Assembly (NCBI GenBank): GCA_002359315.1 | Contig: DEMS01000030.1 | Coordinates: 1-64,000 of the forward strand | Source of the DNA: Bacteroidetes bacterium UBA2664 | Lineage (GTDB): Bacteria; Bacteroidota; Rhodothermia; Balneolales; Balneolaceae | DNA length: 64,000 nt | Direction of reading: 5' to 3' | Shown: in pieces, positions 8,917 to 19,200 of the stretch | Position numbering within the stretch: the stretch's first letter is position 1 | Layout: each line of letters starts with the position of its first letter | Translations under genes and position numbers: made by a program | Notes under the pieces: generated by a model | Told to the model about the DNA's origin: nothing | The model's database searches: none | The model's input: the letters and a program-made list of their open reading frames with translations, nothing else

Positions 8917-10344
8917 TTAATAATGTATATCACTCCATAAAAACTCCGCAGCACACTTGTCATCATAAAACTCATTTCTTAGAAACTCTAAATCATTTTC
9001 CCAATCAGAAATAGCTTGTGTCATATCACTACTCTTACGATGTGCATTTCGAATCAACCAAATTAGATGTTTAGATATTCGTTGTAGTCTCTTCGGGGAT
9101 CCTTTTAATCCCATATCATAATTATCTAAACCAGTAAAGTCTTCAGTTAGAAATGCATCTCGGAGTTTTTGTTGGCGTTGGTGAATAGATAATGAAGAGG
9201 ATTTTCCCACCCTATAATCTATGTATTCAAAAGGACCGGCCTCTCTTAAATCGGCATCAAATCTTTTAAAATAGTTTTTAACATCACTCCATTCAGGCCA
9301 GGAAATTATTTCACCCATATTAGGCACTTTAGTTATGATGCCTAAATCATATAATACCTTGATATAGTTAGCAGTAATGGTATGATTAAGTAATTTCAAA
9401 AAATCGAGATCAGATTGAATGAAAATTTCATTATATAAAATCTTAAGCTTAATAATATTAAACAGATATTCAAAATTAAATGCATCATTTGAATCAATAA
9501 ACAAATCCCATATATGATTAAAATCTGCCCCATAATTTATCTCTTCCTCATCTACCCAATAGCTGTCAGTAATTGTAGATTCTTGAAATAACTGTTTTAA
9601 TTTATTCTCATAACGAAACCAACTTATAACATTAGGAGGGAGAATGTTCTGAAGTTCCTTAAGATCATCTTCAATTATCAAATCACTCAAATAAACTAAT
9701 GCCCAAGTTTGATTAATCATCATTTGAGCATATTCACAGATCAAAAATGATCTCAAATCGAGCAAAGATCTGTCAGAGTTTCCCTTTGAATGATTAATAG
9801 AAATTGACCGACTATAGTTTTCATGCAAATCATTACCTAATTCTGCTGTTAAGCTACTCCCAAGATAAAGTACACTGTTTAATGAATTTATCAGTGAAAT
9901 AAATTGCTCGTTATTTAATTTTGTTTCTCTCAGCTTTTTATTTGCTATTTCTCTGATTTTGGATGTCGACTCAGGTATCACAACACAATTAAATAAATCT
10001 CTTAACTCAAGGTCTTCTTTATAAATATTTTGAACGATATATTCTTCTAATTCAAAATGTCTTTTATCGATATAACTTAACGTTTCAATATCTTTTCGCT
10101 GAGCAACGAGCCTGATAATTTTCTTTAATAACCTGTTTTCTCCTTTTCTATCTATGCTATTCAAAACCAACTCGATTTTTCCAAAGAATCGATAACTGAC
10201 AATTACAGATGCAATTTCATCTCCCGTATTACACAATTGTTTAATCTTAATGATTAATGGCTTAATAAGTTCATCTTTAACAGTTTGGTTATTTTCAAGA
10301 TAGGTGTTTAAATATGTCTTTGATTTTATTTTGGAAAATTTCAT
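8917..10344 (-). CDS. Unknown 475-aa helical protein next to CBASS pair
   Basis: I do not recognise this family. The protein is soluble and strongly helical, with no signal peptide, no transmembrane segment and no P-loop or nuclease motif that I can point to. Aromatic and charged patches cluster in the second half (SYWVDEEEINYG, SWPEWSDVKNYF, ISKHLIWLIRNAHRKS). The last motif, RNAHRKS, could be mistaken for a HEPN signature but lacks the right spacing. The gene starts 7 bp after the stop of the Cap15-like effector, so it is the obvious third member of that cassette by position. It could be a CBASS accessory protein, a second effector or an unrelated defence gene. Confidence 0.7.
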   Translation of the reverse strand: MKFSKIKSKTYLNTYLENNQTVKDELIKPLIIKIKQLCNTGDEIASVIVSYRFFGKIELVLNSIDRKGENRLLKKIIRLVAQRKDIETLSYIDKRHFELEEYIVQNIYKEDLELRDLFNCVVIPESTSKIREIANKKLRETKLNNEQFISLINSLNSVLYLGSSLTAELGNDLHENYSRSISINHSKGNSDRSLLDLRSFLICEYAQMMINQTWALVYLSDLIIEDDLKELQNILPPNVISWFRYENKLKQLFQESTITDSYWVDEEEINYGADFNHIWDLFIDSNDAFNFEYLFNIIKLKILYNEIFIQSDLDFLKLLNHTITANYIKVLYDLGIITKVPNMGEIISWPEWSDVKNYFKRFDADLREAGPFEYIDYRVGKSSSLSIHQRQQKLRDAFLTEDFTGLDNYDMGLKGSPKRLQRISKHLIWLIRNAHRKSSDMTQAISDWENDLEFLRNEFYDDKCAAEFLWSDIHY

Positions 10345-10351
10345 AGGCTTA

Positions 10352-10957
10352 TCACTTAAGAGTCTTCTTTAAAAAGATCTCACCATGATAACCCCTCTCT
10401 GGTGAAGTAAAGTAGGTCCCATTTAACGAGGCTTCTTTTTCATTATAAATCAGACTCGACATACCCCTATGATATTGCATCTCAGGTTTACTGATTTTCT
10501 TATGATCGTTATGAAATGAATAAATTAACATAGGGCCATCCGGTGCATCAGGGATTAATGCTGCCATTTCGCTTTTAGAACTAGAAGTTGAAGTGCTGAG
10601 AATTAAGAGTAGATATCTTAACGTTTGCTCAATTTTAACTGTGATTACTGTTTCAGTCTGAAAATTATCGCGTGAACTCTTAAGTGTACCTTGATAAATT
10701 CCGCTTAGATTTGGAGTCTTAACCAATCCAAACAAATTATTGAATCGGTGCCAGAGATCTTTCTCAAACCATTTATAAAAAACGTAAATGAGGGCGAGTG
10801 CAGAAGTTGGTATCCTTAACAGCCATTTTAATTCTTTGTAAACTGAAATATTTGGAAGAAGGTATTCATGTAATATCCAAGCAGTAATTACTGCCATTGG
10901 AATCACAATCCACAGTATTCTAAACCTGTCGTTATTATCTATTGAATAAGGGTGCAT
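10352..10957 (-). CDS. cap15: Cap15-type CBASS effector (2TM plus beta-barrel)
   Basis: 201 aa. Two N-terminal membrane helices (about 12-31 and 43-61) are followed by a beta-rich domain: LSGIYQGTL, TVITVKIEQT, LLLILSTSTSSSKSEMA, LIYSFHNDHK, YHRGMSSLIY, LNGTYFTS, GYHGEIFLKK. This 2TM plus small beta-barrel architecture is that of Cap15, which binds a cyclic dinucleotide through the barrel and then disrupts the inner membrane, killing the infected cell. It directly abuts the CD-NTase stop (no gap), the classic two-gene CBASS order. The assignment rests on architecture and context; residue-level similarity should be confirmed by profile search. Confidence 0.8.
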   Translation of the reverse strand: MHPYSIDNNDRFRILWIVIPMAVITAWILHEYLLPNISVYKELKWLLRIPTSALALIYVFYKWFEKDLWHRFNNLFGLVKTPNLSGIYQGTLKSSRDNFQTETVITVKIEQTLRYLLLILSTSTSSSKSEMAALIPDAPDGPMLIYSFHNDHKKISKPEMQYHRGMSSLIYNEKEASLNGTYFTSPERGYHGEIFLKKTLK

Positions 10958-11824
10958 TTATTCATCCCACAAATCAACGGTTTTAACTAAATACCTTCTC
11001 GCTTTCTCTTCCGTCCAATTTTCACTTCCCTCTCCCCACATTGAACGTAGACCATTTAAACATTTAAATTCATCCCAATTATTATCAGCTAAATATTCAA
11101 GAATGTTCATAAACATCTCACTGTATATACCTTGAAATTGATTATATGAAATATTTCCCAAGAGACACTCAATAAAATATGATGGGGCAGTTTTTGCTAT
11201 GATATCACCTCGGTTAACTAGTGTCCGGTTTACATTTTTAAAAATCCGGACCATTGATTTGAAATTGCCATTACAATCTTGATTCTTTCCTACTGTATTT
11301 TCGTAATGTTTTTTCGGGAATGAATAACAATTCTGATGCGTTCTCGAAGTTCTAAAGTAGACGCCATCATGATAAGCATTTGACTCAACTCTGTAATACT
11401 CCCTATAAGTGCAACATATTAAAATGTCGGCTGGTCTACGTCCTGAATTCGGAGCTAATTTGACCACTTTATTATCAGGATTTATGTCTTGTTTCCCATA
11501 ATATTCGGATAAACATCTTATAACATCATTTTTAAACTCAATAAATCCATAATATGCAGACCTCAATCCCAGAAAAGCTTGCTGTTCTTGACTTAAGTTG
11601 TTATAAAATGTAGATGTTAATTCAACAACAACATCAACATCACTTTCTGAATAAATATTGGTATTGTTCTTATAAGACCCCTGTAAATAAACATCATATG
11701 TTACACCAACTGGAAATTTATCATAACTACTGACAACCCGTTTGATTGAATCCCCGGTTGCTTTTGATGAGGCTACTGCGCCCTGATTCGCCCAAGTCTC
11801 AAACTGTTGGTTTGAAATTGCCAT
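10958..11824 (-). CDS. CD-NTase (SMODS nucleotidyltransferase) of CBASS
   Basis: 288 aa. It carries the nucleotidyltransferase core: GS motif at G49-S50 in YLQGSYKNNT, the metal-binding pair D62/D64 in SESDVDVVVEL, and a third acidic residue D133 in RRPADILICC. These define a cGAS/DncV-like enzyme that makes a cyclic oligonucleotide on phage infection. The product cannot be predicted reliably from sequence; pairing with a Cap15-like effector suggests a cyclic dinucleotide. No Cap2/Cap3 (E1/E2/JAB) or HORMA/TRIP13 genes are nearby, so this is the minimal two-gene type I layout. It follows the HEPN gene by 9 bp within the long defence operon. Confidence 0.9.
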   Translation of the reverse strand: MAISNQQFETWANQGAVASSKATGDSIKRVVSSYDKFPVGVTYDVYLQGSYKNNTNIYSESDVDVVVELTSTFYNNLSQEQQAFLGLRSAYYGFIEFKNDVIRCLSEYYGKQDINPDNKVVKLAPNSGRRPADILICCTYREYYRVESNAYHDGVYFRTSRTHQNCYSFPKKHYENTVGKNQDCNGNFKSMVRIFKNVNRTLVNRGDIIAKTAPSYFIECLLGNISYNQFQGIYSEMFMNILEYLADNNWDEFKCLNGLRSMWGEGSENWTEEKARRYLVKTVDLWDE

Positions 11825-11833
11825 AGTAGGATT

Positions 11834-12622
11834 CTAAATTTCAATTTGATCGGCTGCAGTTACCAACGCCTTAATAAAACTACAACTTTCTTCTGCTTCT
11901 CCTTTTGTAATATCTCTAAGTGTAATGGCCTTAGCTGACGTTTTTAAAATGATGTCAGATTCATGTACTATTTGATTTCTTCGACGATTTAATTTCCTTA
12001 ACCGATCAATTACTTCACCTTTTGTCATTGAAGGGGAGATTTCAGTAGCTATTTTCCCCCAAAAGTCTTCGATCCCAAGAATTTTTGAAGCTTCTAAAAG
12101 ATTACTTGGACTTTGAAATGTATGTTCTCTGTGAAGAATCTTTTGAACTTCTTTTTTTATGATGGTATTTGGCCTTGAAGATGGATTCTCTCTTATTTTC
12201 TCCAACGCTTTTTTAGAAGCTAATATTGGAATGTTGAGTTGTTTAAACTTTTTAGGCATATCCTTATCAGCTTTCCCAAGAAAGCCAACTGTATTTTCAA
12301 CAATCAAGTCATGAAAGTATCTATCCATGGCCGAAACAGACGTTGTAATTGCTGAGCGTAAAAGTTCGGAAACATAATCATGCTGAAATTTATCAGGAGT
12401 AAGCCCTGCTTCTTCCTTTATGATCAAAATGGAATTACTATCCTTGCCATCCATTCTATAATAAGATTGGCTTGCCGGCCAATGCATCAGTTTTTTAAAC
12501 TTACTTTTCCAATCTTTTCTACCTCTTCTGCGCCGTGAATCATGTAAAATGTCATACAGTGATAAATAGTGTTCACATCGTTGAATGGAAAAGTCAAACA
12601 CTTGTTTTGCCGAATAAGCCAT
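11834..12622 (-). CDS. RiboL-PSP-type HEPN protein
   Basis: 262 aa, helical. A basic patch (DSRRRRGRKDWKSK) follows the first helix. The motif RRRNQIVHESD near residue 218 has the R-N-x3-H form of HEPN RNases, and the surroundings (MTKGEVIDRLRKLNRRRNQIVHE) match the RiboL-PSP/MAE-type HEPN group. It lies 14 bp after the methylase stop and 9 bp before the CD-NTase start, bridging the two systems. It could be the RNA-targeting partner of the methylase-helicase system, an independent abortive-infection RNase or a CBASS add-on. Activity is inferred from the motif. Confidence 0.7.
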   Translation of the reverse strand: MAYSAKQVFDFSIQRCEHYLSLYDILHDSRRRRGRKDWKSKFKKLMHWPASQSYYRMDGKDSNSILIIKEEAGLTPDKFQHDYVSELLRSAITTSVSAMDRYFHDLIVENTVGFLGKADKDMPKKFKQLNIPILASKKALEKIRENPSSRPNTIIKKEVQKILHREHTFQSPSNLLEASKILGIEDFWGKIATEISPSMTKGEVIDRLRKLNRRRNQIVHESDIILKTSAKAITLRDITKGEAEESCSFIKALVTAADQIEI

Positions 12623-12636
12623 AAAGTAAAGTTAAA

Positions 12637-15600
12637 TTACATTTCTGTTTTCACCCCAACCTCCCCATACAACTCCAAATAATCATCACTTTTGCCCAGT
12701 TTGCGTAGGTTCTCTTTTTGGGCGGCGACCAGGCGGGGGTAGCGACGGGCGTACCAGTTTTCGACTTCGCGGATGTCATGCTCGTTTAACCCGTAAGCAT
12801 CGTACACCAGCTTGTCGATTTTGATCTGTTCATGGCTGGCATAGTCATATCTTGTATCTATTTTCTGTCGATCAACTACATTTTTTGTCAATTTAATTAG
12901 CTGTTCTACTTCCTCAATCTGAATTGGTATTTCTGCAACTTTTCCTGTGGAGGCATGAACGGTCGTATCGATGTAATTCTTTAGCAAATATCTAGTCAAT
13001 CTAGAGTTGAGAATGCTGAGTAAATACTCCAGGCTATTTGAATATGGAAAGATTGTTGTGCTTTCTACATTAAATAATGATGAGCTTCCATATCTAAATG
13101 TCGGGGCATAAAAACCAGTATGGGAGAATGTTATTCCTGGTCTGAAATGATATTCAGCATTTCTAAAAAAATGACCTTTTAAATCTTTCATTATGTCGTG
13201 GCTACTTTTTCGCCAATCCAAATAGTATTCAGTAGGTACATAATAATTAGGTAGCCATCCATCATCAGAATCACTTGCGCCTCCTTTGTCATGTGGAATT
13301 AAGAACTTACCTCCATAGTCATCCTCATTTATACCATATCTTTTTTCTTCATCTGTGAAAGATTTAATTTCTTTTACTGTCAAAACTAGATCTGGATCAT
13401 ATGTGTTATAACTTCCTCTTGCTTCAACTTTTTTGAAAATGTAGGTATAGTTATCTCCAACAGTAATACCCTCTTTTATATCGGAAATATCATCTAACTT
13501 TGAGACTATAATCTTTCTTTCATTCAATTCTATTGAATGTTCATTTCCAGTTTTGTCTTTATCATTTAAAAGGTTGTATAATTTTGGGCTGGCTACAAAA
13601 AACGGGTTGTTACTATTTGTCTTAATTTTTGATTGTGGGTAGGTATAAAACGCATACTCTTCACTGCTTTCACTGCTCCAGTCGGGACCACGCATCCTTA
13701 AGGTTCCATTTATTTCTTCGGCTATCTCTGTATCCGCTTCCGGCAGCGGATGTTCGTACTGCACTGTGCGTTCCAGTAGATGCACAAAACGTTCATGCTG
13801 TTCGTGGATGGAGATGCGGGTCAGGTCGGCCATCAAACAGCGGTGGCTTTCATCGAACTGCGGAGCCGGTTTACCATCCTGTTTCGGAAATTCGTTGCGT
13901 TCGCATACTATAATGGCCGTGTTTACGGTTGCTTTAAACGTATCGGGATGAACACGAATCATTTTGTGTATGTAGTTGTCCATCATCATCTCGCGCAGTT
14001 CCCGATGCGTTTTAATAGTCATAAAGGTATCGCTCACAATGAAGCAGAGTGCCCCCTCATTTTTCAGCGGGCTGGCCTGCTTACCCTCCGGCAAAAACCG
14101 TGCAATAAACGCTCCATATGGGTCTTTACTCCCAAGTCCCATCTCAGCTTTCAGTTCATTGGAGATTTTATCCCCTCCATAAGGCGGGTTTCCGATAACG
14201 ATATGAAACTGGTCAATCCCAAACATCCATTTAGGATCGAACCATCCGGTTACGCTGTCTTCAAACGGTTCCCATGACGAGAGCATCATGGCCCGCTTGT
14301 TTTTGTGTTTGCCGGTTCCTTTAAGCTCTTTTTTGAAAATAGCGTCCTGTGTCTCCTTGAACTGATTTTTAAGAATCTCTTTCTCTTCGCCATACGCCTG
14401 TAGATAATCATCCCGAATGGTTCCCAGTCGATTCAACAGGTCAGAGGCTCCAAACAGATCGATGGTAACCGAATCTTCTCTCGGCAGTGAAATAAGAGAG
14501 TTGGCCGTTACAAATTTAAACTCCAGATTGGGCAGTGGTTCAATATCCCAATTCTCTTTTGTTTCGTCCACATTTTCATCCACCACTAGTGACAGGAAAA
14601 ATCTAAGCTTGCTGATCTCCGCCGCAATCGGCTGGATATCCACGCCGTAAATGGAGTGCTGGATGATGCCAAGCTTTCGAGCATACTGCACCGTAGCCCG
14701 GTCCAGTTTCTTCTTTACAATCCGGCGGATGGCTGCATTTGGAATGTTTTCGAGCTGAAGGGTTTTCCATCGTTCCGAATCTGGATCGATTTTTTCCAGA
14801 ACCCGGACCATCTTTTGGAGCAAGCCCATCGGGAATGCACCGGAACCGCAGGCTGGGTCAAGTGCTTTCAGCCTGTTTAAAGCCCGTATCATGGCCACCG
14901 ATTCATCTCCGCTGATATCGTGCTTGATCTCTGGATCGAATTTTAGAAGAGGTTGTATTCTGCTTTCTGATACATCAGTCTCCCTGACCAAGTGTTTTGA
15001 AATTGATTCATCCACCATGTAATCCACGATCTCACGCGGCGTATAGTAGCTGCCGGTAGCCTTCCGTGCTGTTTTTCCGGAAGCCGGATCAATTTCAGCC
15101 AGCAGGTTTTCAAAAATGCGACCCAGCATTTCGGGATCTACCGATACATCGGCATCTTCCACGCTATTTTCATCGATGGTAAAATTGTATTGCTCTAAAA
15201 CAGCATAAAATTCTTTGAACCACGCATCCGGAATTTTCAGCGTATTCAGGTTCTTCGACAACCCTGTGCCTTCATCCAGCGCATAAAAATCTTGGCGATG
15301 TGGCTCAAACAAGCCACCATTCAAAAAGGGGATCTCCTGCAATATCTCAGGGATATCATTCCTGCGCTCATCCAGCGGCGTATTCATTACCTGAAAAAAG
15401 AGTTTCTCAAGAAATTCATGGTAGTAGTTATTTGGGATATTTCTTGATGAAAGCGACTCTTTGGGAACAATCGGGTTACCCTGCTTCGATTTCTTGTACT
15501 TTAAAAACCAGCAAAAAACCGTCCTTCCAATCAACCGAACTGCAAACTCCTGATGGGTCTGCTTGTCCGATTTTGAAATACTGGGAAGCTGTAATAAATG

Positions 15601-16215
15601 TGGGTGCTGTGTGCCACTCCGCCCTGATTCCTTTGCTCCAATTAGCTGGTAAAAGAATTTCACCACCTTGTTATAAAACTCTTTGTTCAGTTTCTCAACC
15701 GAAAACGCTTCTTTAATATCTTCAAAAGAGACATTGGTTTCTTCAACCAATTTATGAAACCGATCTGTTGCCGTTTTTACCGCTTCCCCTTCTCCGAGAA
15801 CATAGGTATACCGTTTCGGTTCGGTTTCTGATTTTATCCACTCTTCGTTTTCCTCGTCATAGTCTTCAGTTTGAGAAACAAAGGAGAATCGCCAACGGTC
15901 TTTCTGTATGAAAACTGCAAAAATACCATCCGTCTGCTTGTAATATTTATTCAGCAGGTTGCGGAGGCTTACCCGGTTGCGGTCAAGGTCGATGTTATCA
16001 GCAACTTCAATTTCAAAAACAGCAAGCTTATAACTATCAGCAGTAGAGAAAGAGCCCAGCTGGTATGCGTTTTTCCATTTTTCTTTCAGTGGAAGATCGG
16101 CCGGTTGTGGATTGGCAAATACGTTGCCCGATTTAAAGACCACTTTCAGGATATCAATCCATTGATCCCGTTTATATTTGGAGGATAAAAGTTCATGTAA
16201 GGTTGCTTTTTCCAT
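12637..16215 (-). CDS. Large N6-adenine DNA methylase (Eco57I-type) of helicase-linked restriction system
   Basis: 1192 aa. The central methylase has motif I LDPACGSGAF near residue 452 and the catalytic NPPY near residue 674 (IVIGNPPYGGD), so it is a gamma-type N6-adenine methyltransferase of the Eco57I family. The first 200 residues (FEIEVADNIDLDRNRVSLRNLL) form an alpha/beta domain of the kind seen in helicase-linked methylases, and the last 350 are a probable target recognition region. I see no convincing PD-(D/E)xK triad. Its start follows the helicase stop with no gap, so they form one system: the methylase would protect self DNA and give specificity while the PLD-SNF2 partner translocates and cuts. 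Confidence 0.85.
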   Translation of the reverse strand: MEKATLHELLSSKYKRDQWIDILKVVFKSGNVFANPQPADLPLKEKWKNAYQLGSFSTADSYKLAVFEIEVADNIDLDRNRVSLRNLLNKYYKQTDGIFAVFIQKDRWRFSFVSQTEDYDEENEEWIKSETEPKRYTYVLGEGEAVKTATDRFHKLVEETNVSFEDIKEAFSVEKLNKEFYNKVVKFFYQLIGAKESGRSGTQHPHLLQLPSISKSDKQTHQEFAVRLIGRTVFCWFLKYKKSKQGNPIVPKESLSSRNIPNNYYHEFLEKLFFQVMNTPLDERRNDIPEILQEIPFLNGGLFEPHRQDFYALDEGTGLSKNLNTLKIPDAWFKEFYAVLEQYNFTIDENSVEDADVSVDPEMLGRIFENLLAEIDPASGKTARKATGSYYTPREIVDYMVDESISKHLVRETDVSESRIQPLLKFDPEIKHDISGDESVAMIRALNRLKALDPACGSGAFPMGLLQKMVRVLEKIDPDSERWKTLQLENIPNAAIRRIVKKKLDRATVQYARKLGIIQHSIYGVDIQPIAAEISKLRFFLSLVVDENVDETKENWDIEPLPNLEFKFVTANSLISLPREDSVTIDLFGASDLLNRLGTIRDDYLQAYGEEKEILKNQFKETQDAIFKKELKGTGKHKNKRAMMLSSWEPFEDSVTGWFDPKWMFGIDQFHIVIGNPPYGGDKISNELKAEMGLGSKDPYGAFIARFLPEGKQASPLKNEGALCFIVSDTFMTIKTHRELREMMMDNYIHKMIRVHPDTFKATVNTAIIVCERNEFPKQDGKPAPQFDESHRCLMADLTRISIHEQHERFVHLLERTVQYEHPLPEADTEIAEEINGTLRMRGPDWSSESSEEYAFYTYPQSKIKTNSNNPFFVASPKLYNLLNDKDKTGNEHSIELNERKIIVSKLDDISDIKEGITVGDNYTYIFKKVEARGSYNTYDPDLVLTVKEIKSFTDEEKRYGINEDDYGGKFLIPHDKGGASDSDDGWLPNYYVPTEYYLDWRKSSHDIMKDLKGHFFRNAEYHFRPGITFSHTGFYAPTFRYGSSSLFNVESTTIFPYSNSLEYLLSILNSRLTRYLLKNYIDTTVHASTGKVAEIPIQIEEVEQLIKLTKNVVDRQKIDTRYDYASHEQIKIDKLVYDAYGLNEHDIREVENWYARRYPRLVAAQKENLRKLGKSDDYLELYGEVGVKTEM

Positions 16216-19200
16216 CTAAATAAAACTCTCAGAGATTATAATTTCGGGATCAAAAAACTTGACCTCCTTTTCTGTTTCCTGCTTGTCATCTCTTGAAATC
16301 CGGCTAGTATATTTATCGGCCAATGCAATAAACTTTTTCTCAAGCTGTACCGGTTTCAGTTTCTTTTTCTGCTTTTCAATTCGCATGATTTCTGAAGTCA
16401 AATTAGCATACGTACCGGCTTCCATCAAACGATACAGCCGTTTGTACGCATCATTCATGAGATCGGAATCAACAATCCGGGTCAAGTCCTTCAAAAAACT
16501 CATCGCTTTGTTAAATCTTGCATCCCGGCGATCCGTAAGAGCCATTTCTGGCTGATCATCCATAAAATCTTTTGAGTACTGTTCGGTTGCTTTTTGAACC
16601 TGTTCATAGTGCCAATCCGGCAGCTCAATGGCATCTTCTGATTCTTTTGCTTCGAAATGTGCCACTGCATCGTCAAAATTTAATCCTTTTACTTCCCCAT
16701 CCGCATCAACTTGATAAAGTTCCTTTCGGTCATCGGTCCGCAAAAAGCAGACACTGACATTGGCAAATTCATTTTTCTGTTGTCTACCGGCCCGGGCTTT
16801 CAGAGGCAGTCGCCTAATTCTGCGAAAATCTTCCAGATGGTTCTCCTTAAAATTGCGGATAAATTCAAGGTATTTCAGGCGGATATCTTCATCCTCTTCT
16901 CGTCCTGCCTCATAGAGTTCAAAATGTTCAATGATTTCATCGAGCGAGTAAATCTGTGAATCTTCACCATACGCCGAGTGAAAGCTTTGCAATTTCACTA
17001 GAGCCTTTTTCTTCAATGAGATGATTGCATCACCTTCATCAGAAGGATAGAAGTTGAAATTATAAATGCGATCCGCCTGAGTACCGATTCGGTTTACCCG
17101 GCCGATTCGCTGCATCAGTTTGGTTGCATTCCACGGTGTATCGTAGTTGACAATCACATTGGCACGGTGCAGATTCACACCCTCGGCCAGAACTTCCGTC
17201 GTGATGATGATATTATAATCATCTTTTTTCTCTTTGTCGTAATTGGCATCAAAGTTGGCAAGAATGGTTTCGAACTGGCGACTACGATTAGCTGCACTGA
17301 TATTTAGCACCTTTTTGTAGCCACGCTTTTTTAATTCATTGTATAAATAGTTCGTTGTGGATTTAGCCTCTGAAAAAACCACCAACTTACCGGATGGATT
17401 GATGCTACGATCAAACAGTTCATTTTCAAGCATCTCTATAAATGCCTCTAATTTTGGATCTTTACGAACAGCATCCCAATGCCGGCAAAGATAATTCAGC
17501 GTTTCCAAATCCCGCTTTAATCCATCCAAAAAACCATTCTGAAAATCGTCACTGGAAAAAGTCTTGTTGCCAGGTTTCCGGTCGGAAATTTCAAGAATAC
17601 GCATCTCGATCTCATCATCTGAAAACCCCTCATCCATCAATTCATTCACGTCTAGGTCTGGTGCGATGAATATTTTGCCATCCTCGAAAGTACGTATCAT
17701 ATTTTCCGTAGAGTCTCGCAGCTTTTTCAAGGAATCTTTAAATGCTTTAAAACTGCTCTCAAGTCTTTTTACAAGTAAAGTACTCATCATCCGCGCAAGC
17801 TGGGCTGAAGTCAGATCCGCAATTTCGTAGTGTTCCGCTTTGATGTCGTCTTTCAAATAACTGATTGCCCTGTACCGGAAGTAGTCAATTTTCTTTTCAT
17901 TCAGAATGGCCTGTAGTGTTTCAAAAAAGAGCGACCTCATTTTTTCATCCATCTGATACTCCCTCTTCTTTGGAGGCTCAATATCCGGGAACACAATTTT
18001 CTGATCCTTGAGGTCAGCCTTATACTGCTCCACATTTTCAAGATCTCTTCGAGTTCTTCTAATGGTTATCGGTTTCAAAACTCGCTCCCGAATTTCCTTG
18101 TACATCTGTCGGATCTCTTCAAGATCGGGCTCGGGCATTTTCATCAATTCCTTATACCGCTTAATGTAGGGGAAGAAAAACGTTGTGAGATTAGTGACCG
18201 GTAATTTGGATCGTCTTGCATCCTGGAAGAGTTGAAGCATATTGTAAATATCAGCGGGACGATTATTCAGTGGCGTAGCAGAAACAAGAATCACTTTCTT
18301 CTCATCACTTTCAATCAAACCATTATTTAACCTGCCGGCTTTGCAAATAATCTGAAGCTGGTCAAATGAATTGGTTGCAAGATTTCTGAAATTGTGAGCT
18401 TCATCTACAATTACCAAATCATACTCTTCCTTAGCCCAGTAATTTAAGTCGCCATCGATAATTTTATGAAGACTCCCATTTGTGATAAATTTGGCATACT
18501 TGTCAATACCAAACAAACTAAAAGTTCTTTTCCAGTTTTTCTCCAGTGCAGGAGGGTAGATGACTAGTATTTTCGTGTTACCGCTTCCATTGGATATGAT
18601 AAACCGTTTAGCGAGCATTGCTGCCACAACTGTTTTTCCAGTGCCTACCACATCTGCCAAGAAGAAACCATTGTAATCCATAAGCATCTCAAATCCCTGG
18701 TTTACCGCATCTACTTGGTAGGAGAGTTTTTTAAACTGTTTGGGTACATCACCAACCGTTTCGGGATCGTAATCAATATTCCTGCCAAAATATTCAATCA
18801 AAAACTTAATATAGAGTTCAAAAGGCGTGAACTCTTTTTCGAGATGAGTTTTCTGTTTCGCTTTTTGAACATCTGCTGGTAATATTTCCTCTCCTTCATT
18901 CCATAGTCGCTGAAATTCATCTTCAGCAAATTTCACATCATCATAACGCCTAAGCTCAACATTAAACTCATAGTTTCCTTCATCTTGATCACCGCCCAGT
19001 CCGGAATGAGTTAGGTTCGATGAACCGGTTATAACCCGACCATCTGTGTCTTCATCAAATTCTTTCGGCAAAAACACATAAATTTTTGCATGTAGATTTT
19101 TACTCTGATGTGCCCGGATCTGAACTTTTCCATCCATTACATCCTGCATAAAAAGTAGAATCCCCTCCTCAACTTCTTTCGCATACCGGGCTTCTTTGAT

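Noticed and set aside
13629..14277. Several plus-strand ORFs opposite the methylase gene
   Set aside because: Shadow frames in a GC-richer part of the methylase gene.
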